Shown: positions 1 to 9,639, counted from the stretch's first letter. The stretch: 64,000 bases of DNA from Frateuria edaphi (GCF_021117405.1 NZ_CP088251.1:3209001-3273000); one strand, 5' to 3'. The notes: generated by a model not told the origin, from the sequence alone. Numbers and translations are program-made.

Positions 1-44
1 GGCACGGCCAGCAGGAGCAGCAGGGCGAGGATCAGGTAACGCAT
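1..44 (-). CDS. Start of a secreted protein downstream of pgaA, probably pgaB (partial)
   Basis: Only the first 14 codons are in the window. They begin with ATG at 44 and read MRYLILALLLLLAV, a typical signal-peptide or lipoprotein-signal beginning. A strong purine-rich ribosome site (GGGGGAG) lies just upstream, inside the last codons of pgaA, and only one base separates the pgaA stop from this start, so the two are surely co-translated. In pga operons the gene after pgaA is normally pgaB, the poly-beta-1,6-GlcNAc N-deacetylase of the periplasmic face of the outer membrane. That identity is inferred from context only. Confidence 0.6.
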   Translation of the reverse strand, partial: MRYLILALLLLLAV

Positions 45-45
45 G

Positions 46-2097
46 TCACTCCCCCCAGTGCAGGGTCAGTTCGAGCGTGGCGCGCGTCTCGCGGCGGCCG
101 TCGTAGGGCTGGCTGTGCCAGCCCAGGCGCCAGCCGAAGCCGAGCCCCTCGTGCGGCTGCCAGGCCTGCCCATAGCCGACGTCGGCGACCCAGCCGGCGG
201 ACTGGCCCTGTTGCGCGTAGCTGCCGACGGCGAGGTCGACCAGCTGGTGCCAGGTACGCCCGTAGCGTTCGACCAGCACGTGGTCCAGGTGCGCGGTGAC
301 CGTGGCGGCGCCGTCGCGGCGCGGGTTGAAGTAGGCGGTGCCGTCCAGCGTGTTGTGCGAGGCGTACAGGTCCGCGCCCAGGTCCAGTTGCAGGCGCGGA
401 CGGGTCAGCACGCGCCCGGTAATGCCCAGGTCGGCCGCGCGGCGGCGGTTGCCGTCGCTGAAGTTGGCCGCCTGCACGCCCAGCCGCGCGGCGAGCAGAT
501 CGCTCGCACGCCACTGGACCGTGCTGTCCAGCGTGCTGCCGTGGATGCCGTAGTAGCGGGCACGCAACGGGATGTCGGCGCCGGAGCTGCTGGCGTCGGT
601 GCTCCACGCCCAGTGGTCGCCGATCGCCCAGTCGAAGCCCGCTTCCACCGCAGTCGGGTCGTCGCCGGTGCCGCGCGTGGGCAGCGCCTGCAGGTAGGCC
701 TGCACGCCGCGCCACTGGCCGCGCACGCCCAGGCCGGCGTCGGTGCGGTGGGCGTCGCCCTCGGGCAGCGAGGCCTGCGCATGGCGCGCGATGGCGTACA
801 CGCGCCAGTGGTCGGCCAGCAGCGGCGAGGCGAGCGCGGCGAGGGTGTCCTGGTCGCGGTCGCCGTAGTCCGGCGTGTTGCCGCGGCCAAAGGTCTGCGC
901 GGCATCGAACTGCCAGCCGCGCTCGCGGTCCCATGCGCGGCGCGCGCGCTGTACCTGTGCGTTGCGCGGGTAATGCGCCTCGAGGTTTTCGAGGCCGGGT
1001 TCGACGTCGGCGTAATCACCCAGGTCGCGCAGGGTTTCCAGCTGGCCCAGGCGCACGCCGGTGTCCTGTGGATCCAGCCCGCGGGCGATCGCCAGGTCTG
1101 CCTCGGCGCGGCGCGGCCAGCCGCGGCTGCGTTCGTTGTTGCCCAGTTCGCGCCGCCAGTTCGCGCTGGCCGGCGCTTCGTGCACGCCCGCGGCCAGGCG
1201 TGCGTTGGCGTCGGCCAGCAGGCCGGCGTAGCCGCGCAGCAGCGCGGCATTGAGGTCGTTCTCGCTGCGGTGCGGGTTGGCCGCCGGCTTGGATTGGCCC
1301 GGCTTGCGCAGCCACACCGGCTGTGCCGCGGCGGCGGTGTCGATGGTCTGCTTCGCCTTGGCGTACTGGCCGGCTTCGCTGTAGGCGTACATCAGCACGA
1401 TCGCCGGATCGGATTCGCTTTCGGGAATGCTCCCCGGGGTTGCCGGGCCCGCGCGCTCGAGCAGGCGCGCGGCCTCTTCCGGCCGCTGGCGGTCGAGCAG
1501 GGCCTCGGCCAGCGGACGCAGCACGTAGGGCGGCAGGGTCTCGCGTTCGGCCGCGCTCATCGCATCGTAGTCCGCCACCGCCTCGGCGGAGCGGCCCGCG
1601 GCCTGCAGGGCCACCAGCCGGTCCAGGCGGGCCCGGCGCACGACGGCCGGCGCGGCGGCATGGCCGGCGACCACGGCATCGAGCTGGCGCACCGCCGCAT
1701 CGCCGGCGGCGTAGGGATCGGCGTCAGGGGCGACCGGGTCGCGCGCCGCGCGGCGGGCACCTTGCGCCGCCACGTCCGCGTCCAGCCGGGCCAGCAGCAC
1801 GGGATCGGCCGGCAGCTCCCGCGCCAGCTCGCGGGCGCGGCCGACGGCGCCGGCATCGGCCAGGATCAGCACCTGCCGCCGCAGCAACTCGGCGTCACGG
1901 GGATGGTCGCGCAGTGCCTGCTCGCACACCGCCAGCGCGCGGGTCCACTCCCCGGCCTGACGCAGGTGGTCGATCGCAGCAACGAGCTCGCCCGGATCGG
2001 CCGCGGCGGCGAAGGCTGGACCGGCCAGCGCCGCCCACGCGGCGACGGCGAGCACGACACGCCGGCGGCCCGCCGGAATGGGGCGTCGAATGGGCAT
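46..2097 (-). CDS. pgaA: Poly-beta-1,6-N-acetyl-D-glucosamine export porin PgaA
   Basis: A 683-residue outer-membrane protein with a signal peptide (residues about 1-32, ending AFAAAAD). The N-terminal half (about 35-380) is built of TPR-like helical repeats such as EWTRALAVCEQALRDHP. The C-terminal half (about 400-683) is rich in aromatic beta-strands and ends in a barrel-like strand (TLELTLHWGE). This TPR-plus-barrel layout matches PgaA, which passes partly deacetylated poly-GlcNAc through the outer membrane in biofilm formation; E. coli PgaA is somewhat longer (about 800 residues). The start at 2097 has a GGGGGAAC ribosome site. The next gene of the operon begins one base after the stop and runs off the window. 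The synthase genes pgaC and pgaD are not visible here. Confidence 0.85.
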   Translation of the reverse strand: MPIRRPIPAGRRRVVLAVAAWAALAGPAFAAAADPGELVAAIDHLRQAGEWTRALAVCEQALRDHPRDAELLRRQVLILADAGAVGRARELARELPADPVLLARLDADVAAQGARRAARDPVAPDADPYAAGDAAVRQLDAVVAGHAAAPAVVRRARLDRLVALQAAGRSAEAVADYDAMSAAERETLPPYVLRPLAEALLDRQRPEEAARLLERAGPATPGSIPESESDPAIVLMYAYSEAGQYAKAKQTIDTAAAAQPVWLRKPGQSKPAANPHRSENDLNAALLRGYAGLLADANARLAAGVHEAPASANWRRELGNNERSRGWPRRAEADLAIARGLDPQDTGVRLGQLETLRDLGDYADVEPGLENLEAHYPRNAQVQRARRAWDRERGWQFDAAQTFGRGNTPDYGDRDQDTLAALASPLLADHWRVYAIARHAQASLPEGDAHRTDAGLGVRGQWRGVQAYLQALPTRGTGDDPTAVEAGFDWAIGDHWAWSTDASSSGADIPLRARYYGIHGSTLDSTVQWRASDLLAARLGVQAANFSDGNRRRAADLGITGRVLTRPRLQLDLGADLYASHNTLDGTAYFNPRRDGAATVTAHLDHVLVERYGRTWHQLVDLAVGSYAQQGQSAGWVADVGYGQAWQPHEGLGFGWRLGWHSQPYDGRRETRATLELTLHWGE

Positions 2098-2287
2098 TGC
2101 CGTTGTTCCCCCTGCTCCTGTCCGGCACTGGCTTCACAGGCCGGCCACCGTAAGCGGATCGATCTGATTGCGTGCGCGTTTTGTGAACTCTATCACGCTA
2201 GTGCGGTTTTCCGGCGCGCATTTGGCCATCCGGAAACGCCTGCCCGGCGGCGTCCGCTCAGGGGGGCGCGCCTGCCATCGGCGTGGT

Positions 2288-3478
2288 TCAACCGTCGTGC
2301 GGAATACACCCGTGCAAGGAGTCCGCATCGACGGGGCCGGCTTGTGCGATGAGCTCGCGCGCGGCATCGACCTGGCCCCACACGTTCCACAGCAGCACGC
2401 CACGCACGCGCCCGCCGTCCAGGTAATAGACCACGCCCTTGCGATGCGGCTCGCTCCAGTCTTCCACCTGTTGCAGGCGCGCGTCGAGCAGGCCGACCGC
2501 CTCGTAGCCGAGGTCGAACAGGTCCGAGTAGAAGTACGGCAGGGTGGCGTAGTCGCCGCCGGCGCCGGCCATCGCGCGGCCGGCATGCGCGCCCATGTCG
2601 ACGGCGGCGTTCTCGTGCTCCACGCGCAACCGGCGCCCGAGCGACGGGTTGAAGAAATTGGCCATGTCGCCGGCCGCCCAGATGTGCGGGTCGCTGGTGC
2701 GCAACTGCGCATCGACGACCACGCCGTCCTCGACGGTGAGGCCGGCCTGTGTGGCCAGCGCGATGTCGGGCGTCACGCCCAGTCCCGCGACGACCGCATC
2801 CGCGCGCAGGCGCCGGCCATCGGACAGCCCCAGTTCGACGCCGTCCTCGCCCGCGCTGCCGTCGACTACCTTGACCCCGGACAGCAGTTGCACACCACGC
2901 ACGCGGTAGTAGTCGTCCAGGAACGTTGCCAGCGTCGGCGGATACCTGCCGCTACCGATTGAGGCGCCCGGAAAAATCATCGTCACCTTGCAACCGGCGC
3001 CACAGAGCGAGGCGGCCAGCTCGCTGCCGATGAAGCCACCACCGACCACCGCGATGTGTGCACCGGCCACGGCATGGCGGCGCAGGCGCCGGTAATCGTC
3101 GGCCGTGCGAAAGTCAATGACCCGATCGCCCGCGAAGGGCAGCTGCCGCGGCGCGGCGCCGGTGGCCAGCAGCAGACGGCCATAGCGGTACTCGTCGCCC
3201 TGGTCGTCGCTGGCGCGACGGGTGGCCGGATCGAGTGTCTGCACGCGCCGCCCCAGATGCAGCTGCGCGCCGGTGGCTGCGGTGCCCAGGTCGATCGATT
3301 CGAGCGATTTGTCGCCCTTCCACAGCGCCTTGGACAACGGCGGCCGCTCGTACGGCGGCGAGGTTTCCGCGCTGACCAGGCCGATGCTCGCCGAGGCGTC
3401 GGCGGCACGGATCGCCTTGGCCGCCGCATCGCCGGCCATGCCGCCGCCGATGATCAGGTAGTCGTACGCGTGCTCCAT
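2288..3478 (-). CDS. FAD-dependent NAD(P)H reductase, ferredoxin/putidaredoxin reductase type
   Basis: A 396-residue flavoprotein with the classical two-dinucleotide-fold plan. The FAD-binding GxGxxG-type motif is at residues 9-14 (IIGGGMAGDAA), followed by the PPYERPPLSK motif of ferredoxin reductase-like enzymes at about 43-52. The NAD(P)H-binding motif VVGGGFIGSE is at about 155-164, and the second FAD motif (IWAAGDMANF) at about 275. These features place it with putidaredoxin, rhodocoxin and AIF-like reductases, which pass electrons from NAD(P)H to a small iron-sulfur protein. No ferredoxin, Rieske or P450 gene is adjacent, so the partner is unknown. It is transcribed divergently from the topoisomerase gene and stands alone. 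It is the usual length for this family. Confidence 0.85.
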   Translation of the reverse strand: MEHAYDYLIIGGGMAGDAAAKAIRAADASASIGLVSAETSPPYERPPLSKALWKGDKSLESIDLGTAATGAQLHLGRRVQTLDPATRRASDDQGDEYRYGRLLLATGAAPRQLPFAGDRVIDFRTADDYRRLRRHAVAGAHIAVVGGGFIGSELAASLCGAGCKVTMIFPGASIGSGRYPPTLATFLDDYYRVRGVQLLSGVKVVDGSAGEDGVELGLSDGRRLRADAVVAGLGVTPDIALATQAGLTVEDGVVVDAQLRTSDPHIWAAGDMANFFNPSLGRRLRVEHENAAVDMGAHAGRAMAGAGGDYATLPYFYSDLFDLGYEAVGLLDARLQQVEDWSEPHRKGVVYYLDGGRVRGVLLWNVWGQVDAARELIAQAGPVDADSLHGCIPHDG

Positions 3479-3600
3479 CTTGCGCTCCCGCGGCTCGTCG
3501 TCATCCCATCATGCGCCCGTTGCGGCAGCGCGGGGGGGCGCCGTGGTGCAAAGCCCGCGTGCACACCGCCTTGATCGATGCGGCCGCCACACTGCGGCAG

Positions 3601-4671
3601 ATGAACACCCGCCCCAGCGATCCCGATCCGGCCCTGCGCGCCGAGGTGCGTGCGGCCGGCTTGGTCTACGTCAGCGACACGCAGCCGGGCATCCGCCGGC
3701 TGCGCAGGGGCAAGGGCTTCGGCTACCGCGACGCGGATGGCCAGCCGGTCACCGACAAGGCCGAACTGGCGCGCATTCGTGCGCTCGCCATCCCGCCGGC
3801 CTACGAGGACGTATGGATCTGCGCCAATCCCGACGGTCACCTGCAGGCGACCGGCCGCGATGCACGCGGCCGCAAGCAGTACCGCTACCACCCGGACTGG
3901 CGCGCGCTGCGCGACCACGGCAAGTTCGACCGCATCCTCGCCTTCGGTGCCGCGCTGCCGAGGCTGCGCCGGCGCGCCCGCAAGGACCTCGCGCTCACCG
4001 GCCTTCCACGCGAGAAAGTGCTGGCGCTGCTGGTGCGTTTGCTGGACGAGACGCTGATCCGCGTCGGCAACGAGAGCTACGCGCGCGACAACAAGAGCTA
4101 CGGCCTGACCACCCTGCGCTCGCGCCACGTGCGCCTGGCGCGCGGCCGGCTTCGCTTCTGCTTCCAGGGCAAGAGCGGCCAGGAGCACGAGATCGAGCTG
4201 GACGACCGGCGCCTGACCCGGATCGTCCGCCGCGTGCAGCAGCTGCCCGGCCAACGGCTGTTCCAGTACCTGGACGACGCGGGCGAACGCCAGCCGGTCG
4301 ATTCGGGCATGGTCAACGACTACCTGCACGACGCCTGCGGCGAAGCCTTCAGCGCCAAGGACTTTCGCACCTGGGGCGGCACCGCCCACGCTGCCGGCGT
4401 GCTGGCCTGCACGCCGCTGCCGGAAAAGGGCGGCGAGCGTGCCCGTCGCCATGCGCTGGTGGAGGCGATCAGGCAGGTGGCCGAGGTCCTGGGCAACACA
4501 CCGACGGTCTGCCGCAAGTCCTACATCCATCCGGAAGTGTTCGAGGGCTGGCACGACGGCAGCCTGCAGCGTGCGATCAGCGAAGCCTGTGCCTGCAAGC
4601 CGCGCGAACTGGAAAAGGCCACGCTGCGCTTCCTGCGGCAGCGGTTGAAGCCGAAGCGTCGCGGCAGTTGA
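3601..4671 (+). CDS. DNA topoisomerase IB (eukaryote/poxvirus-like)
   Basis: A 356-residue enzyme that relaxes positive and negative supercoils by nicking one strand through a 3'-phosphotyrosine. The N-terminal DNA-cap region (to about residue 100) is followed by the catalytic domain. Visible active-site elements are the Arg in RVGNESYAR, the Lys in QGKSGQEHEIEL, the Arg of FRTWGGTAHA with its following His, and the nucleophilic Tyr in CRKSYIHPEVFEGW near residue 315. The length matches bacterial and viral TopIB and is far shorter than nuclear Top1. I chose the ATG at 3601 because the family begins shortly before GLVYVSD. An in-frame start at 3511 would add 30 unlikely residues. No operon partner is obvious, and the upstream FAD reductase is divergent. 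Confidence 0.9.
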   Translation: MNTRPSDPDPALRAEVRAAGLVYVSDTQPGIRRLRRGKGFGYRDADGQPVTDKAELARIRALAIPPAYEDVWICANPDGHLQATGRDARGRKQYRYHPDWRALRDHGKFDRILAFGAALPRLRRRARKDLALTGLPREKVLALLVRLLDETLIRVGNESYARDNKSYGLTTLRSRHVRLARGRLRFCFQGKSGQEHEIELDDRRLTRIVRRVQQLPGQRLFQYLDDAGERQPVDSGMVNDYLHDACGEAFSAKDFRTWGGTAHAAGVLACTPLPEKGGERARRHALVEAIRQVAEVLGNTPTVCRKSYIHPEVFEGWHDGSLQRAISEACACKPRELEKATLRFLRQRLKPKRRGS

Positions 4672-4716
4672 GACGGGTGCGCGTAAACTTGGCTCCGTAG
4701 CTTGCCGGAACCCGCC

Positions 4717-6159
4717 ATGTCCTTCGCCGACGTACTGCTCGCCCTTTTGCTCTTGGTCGCCTTCGCCATCCTTGCGTTGCAGGTAGTGCTGTTGCGCCGT
4801 GGCCGCACCGATGACGGTCTTGCCATCCGCCTGGACGCGCTCAGGGGCGACGGCGAGCGCCTCGAGCGCGTGCTGCGCGAAGAGCAGCGCGCCGGCCGCG
4901 AGGAACTGCAGCAGGGTTTCGACCGCTTCCGCGGCCACGTCGCGGAGCAGCTGGCCGACGTGTCGCGCCAGCAGGCCGAGCGCATCGACGGCTTCGGCCA
5001 GCGACTGGAGGGCCTCACCGCACGCACCGATGCCGGCCTGCAGGGGCTGGCCCAGCGACTCACCGAGGACGCCCGCAAGAGCCGCGAGGAAGTGGGGCTC
5101 ACCCTGGCCCGCGCCAGCGAGCAGCAACGCCAGCAGCTGGCCTCGCTCACCGCCGACAACGAAAAGCGCATGGGCGAGGTGCGCTCGACGCTGGAGGTCA
5201 AGCTCAAGGCGCTGCAGGACGACAACGCCGCCAAGCTCGAACAGATGCGCGCCACCGTGGACGAGAAGCTGCAGAGCACGCTCGAGACGCGCCTGGGCCA
5301 GTCTTTCCAGCTGGTCTCGGAGCGGCTGGAGCAAGTCCATCGCGGCCTCGGCGAGATGCAGAGCCTGGCCAACGGCGTGGGCGACCTCAAGCGCGTGCTC
5401 AGCAACGTCAAGAGCCGCGGCATCCTGGGCGAAGTGCAGCTCGGCGCGCTGCTGGAGCAACTGCTCACCTCCGAGCAATACGAATCCAACGTGATCACCG
5501 TGCCGGGCTCCAACGAGCGGGTGGAATTCGCCATCCGCATGCCTGGGCAGGGCGCCGTCGACAAGCTCTACCTGCCGATCGACGCCAAGTTCCCGGTCGA
5601 GGACTACCAGCGCCTGCTCGAAGCGCAGGAACTGGCCGACGTGGAGGGCGCCGCGGTCGCCGGCCGCGCGCTGGAGCTGCGCGTGCGCGAGGAGGCCAAG
5701 CGGATCAGGACCAAGTACGTGGCCGCGCCGCATACCACCGATTTCGCGGTGCTGTTCCTGCCCACCGAGGGTTTGTACGCCGAAGTGATCCGCCGCCCTG
5801 GCCTGTTCGAACTGCTGCAGCGCGACCACCGCGTGGTGGTCGCCGGCCCCACCACGCTGAGCGCGTTGCTCAACAGCCTGCAGATGGGCTTCCGCACGCT
5901 GGCCATCGCCCAGCGCAGCTCCGAGGTGTGGAACATCCTGGGCGCGGTGAAGACCGAGTTCGGCAAGTTCGGCGACGTGCTGGACAAGGTAAAGAAGAAG
6001 CTCGACGAAGCCGGCAGGCACATCGACGCCACCGGCGTGCGCACGCGCGCGATCGAGCGCAAGCTGCGAGGCGTCGAGACGCTCTCGGGCGAGGTCACCC
6101 AGCAGCTGCTGGGCGTGGTGCCCGAACCCGACGACGACGTCGAGGAAGACACTGTCTGA
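4717..6159 (+). CDS. rmuC: DNA recombination protein RmuC
   Basis: A 480-residue protein. An N-terminal membrane helix (about residues 4-25, [16 protein letters not shown]) is followed by a long charged coiled coil (about 30-210) rich in Glu, Arg and Gln. The conserved RmuC domain with a restriction-endonuclease-like fold follows (about 225-440). Its hallmark sequences include [32 protein letters not shown] and [20 protein letters not shown]. RmuC limits inversions at short inverted repeats in E. coli and is thought to be a membrane-tethered nuclease. The ATG at 4717 gives the usual membrane anchor; a TTG at 4702 is an alternative. A TAAACT hexamer about 30 bases upstream could be the -10 box. 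It lies 45 bases after topoisomerase IB on the same strand. Confidence 0.9.
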   Translation: MSFADVLLALLLLVAFAILALQVVLLRRGRTDDGLAIRLDALRGDGERLERVLREEQRAGREELQQGFDRFRGHVAEQLADVSRQQAERIDGFGQRLEGLTARTDAGLQGLAQRLTEDARKSREEVGLTLARASEQQRQQLASLTADNEKRMGEVRSTLEVKLKALQDDNAAKLEQMRATVDEKLQSTLETRLGQSFQLVSERLEQVHRGLGEMQSLANGVGDLKRVLSNVKSRGILGEVQLGALLEQLLTSEQYESNVITVPGSNERVEFAIRMPGQGAVDKLYLPIDAKFPVEDYQRLLEAQELADVEGAAVAGRALELRVREEAKRIRTKYVAAPHTTDFAVLFLPTEGLYAEVIRRPGLFELLQRDHRVVVAGPTTLSALLNSLQMGFRTLAIAQRSSEVWNILGAVKTEFGKFGDVLDKVKKKLDEAGRHIDATGVRTRAIERKLRGVETLSGEVTQQLLGVVPEPDDDVEEDTV

Positions 6160-6284
6160 CGCGATCTGTCCCATTTCCCGCCGGGCCAGGGCTTCAGGTC
6201 GCCGGCGCTTTACACAGGGTCCGGATACGTCCGACGGCAGCGGACGGTAAACTGCCACGTCCGCAAGCCAAGGCCCCTTTTCGC

Positions 6285-6884
6285 ATGAGCGACCCGAGCA
6301 ACCCCAACGACGTCACCCAGGCCCAGGCCGAGGAAGCGGTGCGCACACTGCTGCGCTGGGCTGGCGACGACCCCGCGCGCGAAGGCCTGCTGGACACGCC
6401 GCGCCGCGTCGTTAAGGCCTACCGCGACTGGTTCTCCGGCTACGCCGACGATCCGTCCGAGTTCCTCAAGCGCACCTTCAAGGAGGTCGAGGGCTACGAC
6501 GAGATGGTGGTGCTGCGCGACATCGAGTTCGAAAGCCATTGCGAGCACCACATGGCGCCGATCATCGGCCGCGCCCACGTGGGCTACCTGCCGACCAACC
6601 GCGTGGTCGGCATCAGCAAGCTCGCCCGCGTCGTCGAGGGCTACGCGCGCCGCTTCCAGGTGCAGGAAAAACTCACCGCGCAGATCGCCAACTGCATCCA
6701 GGAACACCTCAAGCCCGCCGGCGTGGCGGTCGTGATCGACGCCAGCCACGAATGCATGACCACCCGCGGCGTGCACAAGCGCGGCGTGTCGATGGTCACC
6801 AGCCAGATGCTCGGCGCCTTCCGCGACGACGCGCGTACCCGCGCGGAGTTCCTGCAGTTCATCGGGATCCACGGCGCACGCTGA
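6285..6884 (+). CDS. folE: GTP cyclohydrolase I FolE (type IA)
   Basis: A 199-residue enzyme converting GTP to 7,8-dihydroneopterin triphosphate, the first step of folate and pterin synthesis. The zinc ligands are clear: Cys-Glu-His-His in [11 protein letters not shown] (Cys and His) and the distal Cys in [10 protein letters not shown]. The [12 protein letters not shown] segment is the typical GTP-binding C-terminal region. Length and motif order match the E. coli type. The start at 6285 follows a TAAACT -10-like box 32 bases upstream. The stop codon overlaps the ATG of the next gene by one base (TGATG), so the EF-hand protein is likely co-translated. Further pterin genes (folM-like, folK, folB) lie 32-37 kb downstream. 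Confidence 0.95.
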   Translation: MSDPSNPNDVTQAQAEEAVRTLLRWAGDDPAREGLLDTPRRVVKAYRDWFSGYADDPSEFLKRTFKEVEGYDEMVVLRDIEFESHCEHHMAPIIGRAHVGYLPTNRVVGISKLARVVEGYARRFQVQEKLTAQIANCIQEHLKPAGVAVVIDASHECMTTRGVHKRGVSMVTSQMLGAFRDDARTRAEFLQFIGIHGAR

Positions 6885-7210
6885 TGCGGTGGGCGGCCCT
6901 GGCGATGCTGCTGGCGCCGCTCGCGGCGCTGGCGCAGGACACGCCGAACGATTACCTGCGCCAGTTCGATGCCGATGGCGATGGGCGCATCGCGGTGCAG
7001 GAGTACGTCGACTACCTGGCGGCCGGCTTCCGCGCGATGGACACCAATGGCGACGGGATACTCGATGCGAGCGAGCTGCCACCGGGGCCGCGCCGCATGC
7101 CACGCACGCTGGCCGCGTTCCAGGCCGACCTGCGCGCGCAGTTCCATCGCTCGGACCGGAACCACGACGGGTTCCTCAGCGCGCGTGAACTGGCGCAACC
7201 GCCTGGGTAG
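6884..7210 (+). CDS. Secreted EF-hand calcium-binding protein
   Basis: A 108-residue protein with a signal peptide ([19 protein letters not shown], cleavage near residue 17) and three EF-hand loops: DADGDGRIAVQEY, DTNGDGILDASEL and DRNHDGFLSAREL. All three carry Asp at positions 1, 3 and 5, Gly at 6 and Glu at 12, so all should bind calcium. It most likely acts in the periplasm as a calcium buffer or sensor. Its ATG shares a base with the folE stop codon, implying translational coupling, although no functional link between calcium binding and GTP cyclohydrolase is known to me. A second EF-hand protein is encoded at 57651-58061. Confidence 0.8.
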   Translation: MRWAALAMLLAPLAALAQDTPNDYLRQFDADGDGRIAVQEYVDYLAAGFRAMDTNGDGILDASELPPGPRRMPRTLAAFQADLRAQFHRSDRNHDGFLSARELAQPPG

Positions 7211-7417
7211 CGCACGGCGGACCCATCCCCCGGCCCGCTCCCTTGAAGGCAAGGTTGGAGCGGAGCAATCGGGCCATCCCCTTCACCCGGAGCGTCTCGA
7301 ACGGGGTTCCCGCCCTTGCAAACCCTGCATCCTCCGCATCCCATCCATGCCGCGCACGCAGCAATCGGGCCGCACCGATGCGCTATCGTGCGCGCTTCAC
7401 TCGCCGGTGACCCGCGC
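7211..7417. other. Intergenic region before the MFS gene
   Basis: A 207-base spacer rich in short repeated words. The block AGCAATCGGGCC occurs twice (near 7264 and 7361). Its texture resembles decayed REP-like sequence rather than coding DNA. No ribosome site or convincing promoter stands out except a weak CTATCG hexamer near 7384. Confidence 0.3.
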
Positions 7418-8734
7418 ATGGATTCGAACCACACCGCACTCAGCGACACGCGCCGCCGCGCGGCGGTGGCCTTCATCTTCGTCACCGTGCTGCTGGACAT
7501 GCTGGCGTTCGGCATCGTCATCCCGGTGCTGCCGCACCTGATCGAGCAGCTGGCCGGCGGTGGCATCGCCAGGGCCGCCTGGTGGGTGGGCGTGTTCTCC
7601 ACCGTTTTCGCGGTGGTGCAGTTCGCCTTCTCGCCGGTGCAGGGCGCGTTGTCCGACCGGTTCGGGCGGCGGCCGGTGATCCTGATCTCCAACCTCGGTC
7701 TGGCGATCGACTTCGTGGTGCTGGCGCTGGCACCGACGCTGTGGCTGCTGTTCGTCAGTCGCGCGCTGCTGGGCATGACGGCGGCGAGCTTCACGACCGC
7801 CAATGCCTACATCGCCGACATCACGCCCAAGGAAAAGCGCGCGGCCGCCTACGGCGTGCTGGGTGGCGCGTTCGGGCTCGGATTCATCGTGGGGCCGGGG
7901 CTGGGCGGCTTCCTCGGCGACATTTCGCTGCGACTGCCGTTCTGGGTCGCCGGCGGACTGGCGCTGTGCAATTTCCTGTATGGCTTCTTCATCCTGCCCG
8001 AGTCGCTGCCGAAGGAACGGCGCACGCCGCGCTTCGAGTTCCACAGCGCGCATCCGCTGGGCTCGCTCAAGCTGCTGCGTCGCCATCCGCAGGTCCTCGG
8101 GCTGGGCGTGGTCATGTTCCTGGTCTACCTCGCGCACTACGTGCTGCAGACCACCTTCGTCCTGTACGCGGACTACCGCTACGGCTGGGGCCCGCAGGCG
8201 GTGGGGTTCGTACTGATGCTGGTCGGCGCCTGCGACGGTTCGGTGCAGGCGTTCCTGACCGGCAGGCTGACCCCGCGCTTCGGCGAGCGGCGGGTGCTGC
8301 TGGCGGGCATGGCCTGCGGCATCGGCGCATTCCTGCTGATGGGTGTGGCGCAACAGGGTTGGCTGTTCCTCGCCGGCATCCCGCTGATGGCGCTGTGGAG
8401 CCTGTCCGGGCCGCCGATCCAGGCGATCATGACGCACCAGGTCGATCCGTCCGAACAAGGGCGGCTGCAGGGCGCGATCACCAGCCTGGGCAGCTTCGCC
8501 GGCATCTTCGGGCCGTATCTGTTCGCGCAGGTATTCGCCTTCTCGATCGCACCCACCTCGCCGCTGCACCTGCCCGGCCTGGCGTTCGTGCTGTCGGCGC
8601 TGCTGCTGGTCGCCGGCGCGATCATCGCCGCGCGCGTGACCGCGCATACCGCGCCGCTGGCGCGTCCCGCCGATGCCCATTCCCCTGACGCGGCAGGCGC
8701 CCCGGGCGCACTGCCGCACGATCCCACCCACTGA
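7418..8734 (+). CDS. Major facilitator, tetracycline-resistance (TCR/Tet) subfamily
   Basis: A 438-residue inner-membrane transporter with about 12 predicted helices. The subfamily signature is strong: the first helix reads [20 protein letters not shown], and motif A is [12 protein letters not shown] between helices 2 and 3. Motif C is [19 protein letters not shown] in helix 5. Such proteins exchange protons for tetracyclines or other drugs, but the substrate here cannot be read from sequence. No TetR-type regulator lies next to it, which argues for a housekeeping or broad exporter rather than an inducible tetracycline determinant. The start at 7418 gives the usual short cytoplasmic N-terminus; the frame is open further upstream to 7316 without family similarity. 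Confidence 0.85.
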   Translation: MDSNHTALSDTRRRAAVAFIFVTVLLDMLAFGIVIPVLPHLIEQLAGGGIARAAWWVGVFSTVFAVVQFAFSPVQGALSDRFGRRPVILISNLGLAIDFVVLALAPTLWLLFVSRALLGMTAASFTTANAYIADITPKEKRAAAYGVLGGAFGLGFIVGPGLGGFLGDISLRLPFWVAGGLALCNFLYGFFILPESLPKERRTPRFEFHSAHPLGSLKLLRRHPQVLGLGVVMFLVYLAHYVLQTTFVLYADYRYGWGPQAVGFVLMLVGACDGSVQAFLTGRLTPRFGERRVLLAGMACGIGAFLLMGVAQQGWLFLAGIPLMALWSLSGPPIQAIMTHQVDPSEQGRLQGAITSLGSFAGIFGPYLFAQVFAFSIAPTSPLHLPGLAFVLSALLLVAGAIIAARVTAHTAPLARPADAHSPDAAGAPGALPHDPTH

Positions 8735-8748
8735 CGCAGGAGTTTTCC

Positions 8749-9261
8749 ATGACGCTTTCGATGTACCAGGCCTCCGTTCCCGTGTTCGTGCGCGCGCTGT
8801 CCAACCTTGCCCACGTGCTGAAGAAAGGCGAGGCGCACGCCAAGGCCAAGGGCGTGACCGACGACGTGCTGCTGAACACCCGCCTGATCCCCGACATGCT
8901 GCCTCTGGTCAAGCAGGTGCAGATCGCCTGCGACATGGCCGCGCGCGGCACCGCGCGGCTGGCCGGCGTGGAACCGGCCTCGTTCGAGGACAACGAGACC
9001 ACGCTGGAACAGATCCACGCGCGCATCCAGCGCGTGATCGACTACGTGCAGGGCTTCGACGCAGGGAAGATCGACGGCAGCGAGGGCCGCGAGATCCACC
9101 TGAAGATGCGCAACGGCGAAATGGACTTCAAGGGCCAGGATTACCTGTTCGGCTTCATCCTGCCGAACCTCTACTTCCACTGCACCACCACCTACGTGAT
9201 CCTGCGCGAAGCCGGCGCGGAGCTGGGCAAGACCGACTTCATCGCCGGCGCGCAGCAGTAG
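8749..9261 (+). CDS. DUF1993 family protein
   Basis: A 170-residue soluble protein of the DUF1993 family, recognised from the beginning MTLSMYQASVPVFVRALSNLAHVL, the central DMLPLVKQVQIACDMA and the end FGFILPNLYFHCTTTYVILREAG. The family is predicted to be a four-helix bundle of the DinB/YfiT type, and its biochemical function is unknown. The gene follows the MFS gene by 14 bases with an AGGAG ribosome site, so the two are probably cotranscribed. It is followed by a perfect 26-base palindrome that may end the transcript. Confidence 0.8.
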   Translation: MTLSMYQASVPVFVRALSNLAHVLKKGEAHAKAKGVTDDVLLNTRLIPDMLPLVKQVQIACDMAARGTARLAGVEPASFEDNETTLEQIHARIQRVIDYVQGFDAGKIDGSEGREIHLKMRNGEMDFKGQDYLFGFILPNLYFHCTTTYVILREAGAELGKTDFIAGAQQ

Positions 9262-9270
9262 GTTTTCGAA

Positions 9271-9296
9271 GGCTGCGACGGCATGCCGTCGCAGCC
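9271..9296. terminator. Perfect 26-base palindrome after the DUF1993 gene
   Basis: The two 13-base arms (GGCTGCGACGGCA and its complement) are perfectly matched with no loop, starting 9 bases after the stop codon at 9261. On the plus strand no T-run follows, so as an intrinsic terminator it would be weak. It may instead protect the 3' end or bind a protein. Confidence 0.5.
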
Positions 9297-9426
9297 GCCT
9301 GAACGGAAACGATGTGCCGAATTTCCGGCACATCACGAAGCGTGATCGAGCTCACATTCGCCATCGATGCATGGCGCGAGCCCTGCTTGTCCCTGCGCGA
9401 GTCCCTCCACCCTCTCGAGCAGATCC

Positions 9427-9639
9427 ATGGACAGCTTCTACGAATGCATCATTGCCGGCGGCCCCCAGCATGGGCTGGTCTTCCGTCGTCCGGCGGATGC
9501 CCGCCATTCCACGCCGCTGGCGGTCGTCACCGACGATGGTCAGCTGTGCACCCCCGCGGCGCGCAAGTTCGGCTCGCGCGTGGTGCTGTTGCACCCGCAG
9601 GCCACCGGCGAGCAGTTCCGGACCATCCTCGCGGCGTAA
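9427..9639 (+). CDS. Small hypothetical protein, 70 residues
   Basis: A short reading frame with plausible coding composition. Its sequence opens MDSFYECIIAGGPQHGLVFRR and ends EQFRTILAA. I do not recognise the family. It has no signal peptide or membrane helix, and two cysteines. A GAGCAG element upstream of the ATG is a weak ribosome site, and the frame is open upstream to 9367. It stands alone, 165 bases after the palindrome region and 185 bases before the next gene. It may be real but should be treated as hypothetical. Confidence 0.45.
   Translation: MDSFYECIIAGGPQHGLVFRRPADARHSTPLAVVTDDGQLCTPAARKFGSRVVLLHPQATGEQFRTILAA

Noticed and set aside
3454-6258. Open frame of 934 codons on the minus strand across topoisomerase IB and rmuC
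   Set aside because: Shadow of two well-supported plus-strand genes. The protein is His/Gln/Ala rich with no domain.
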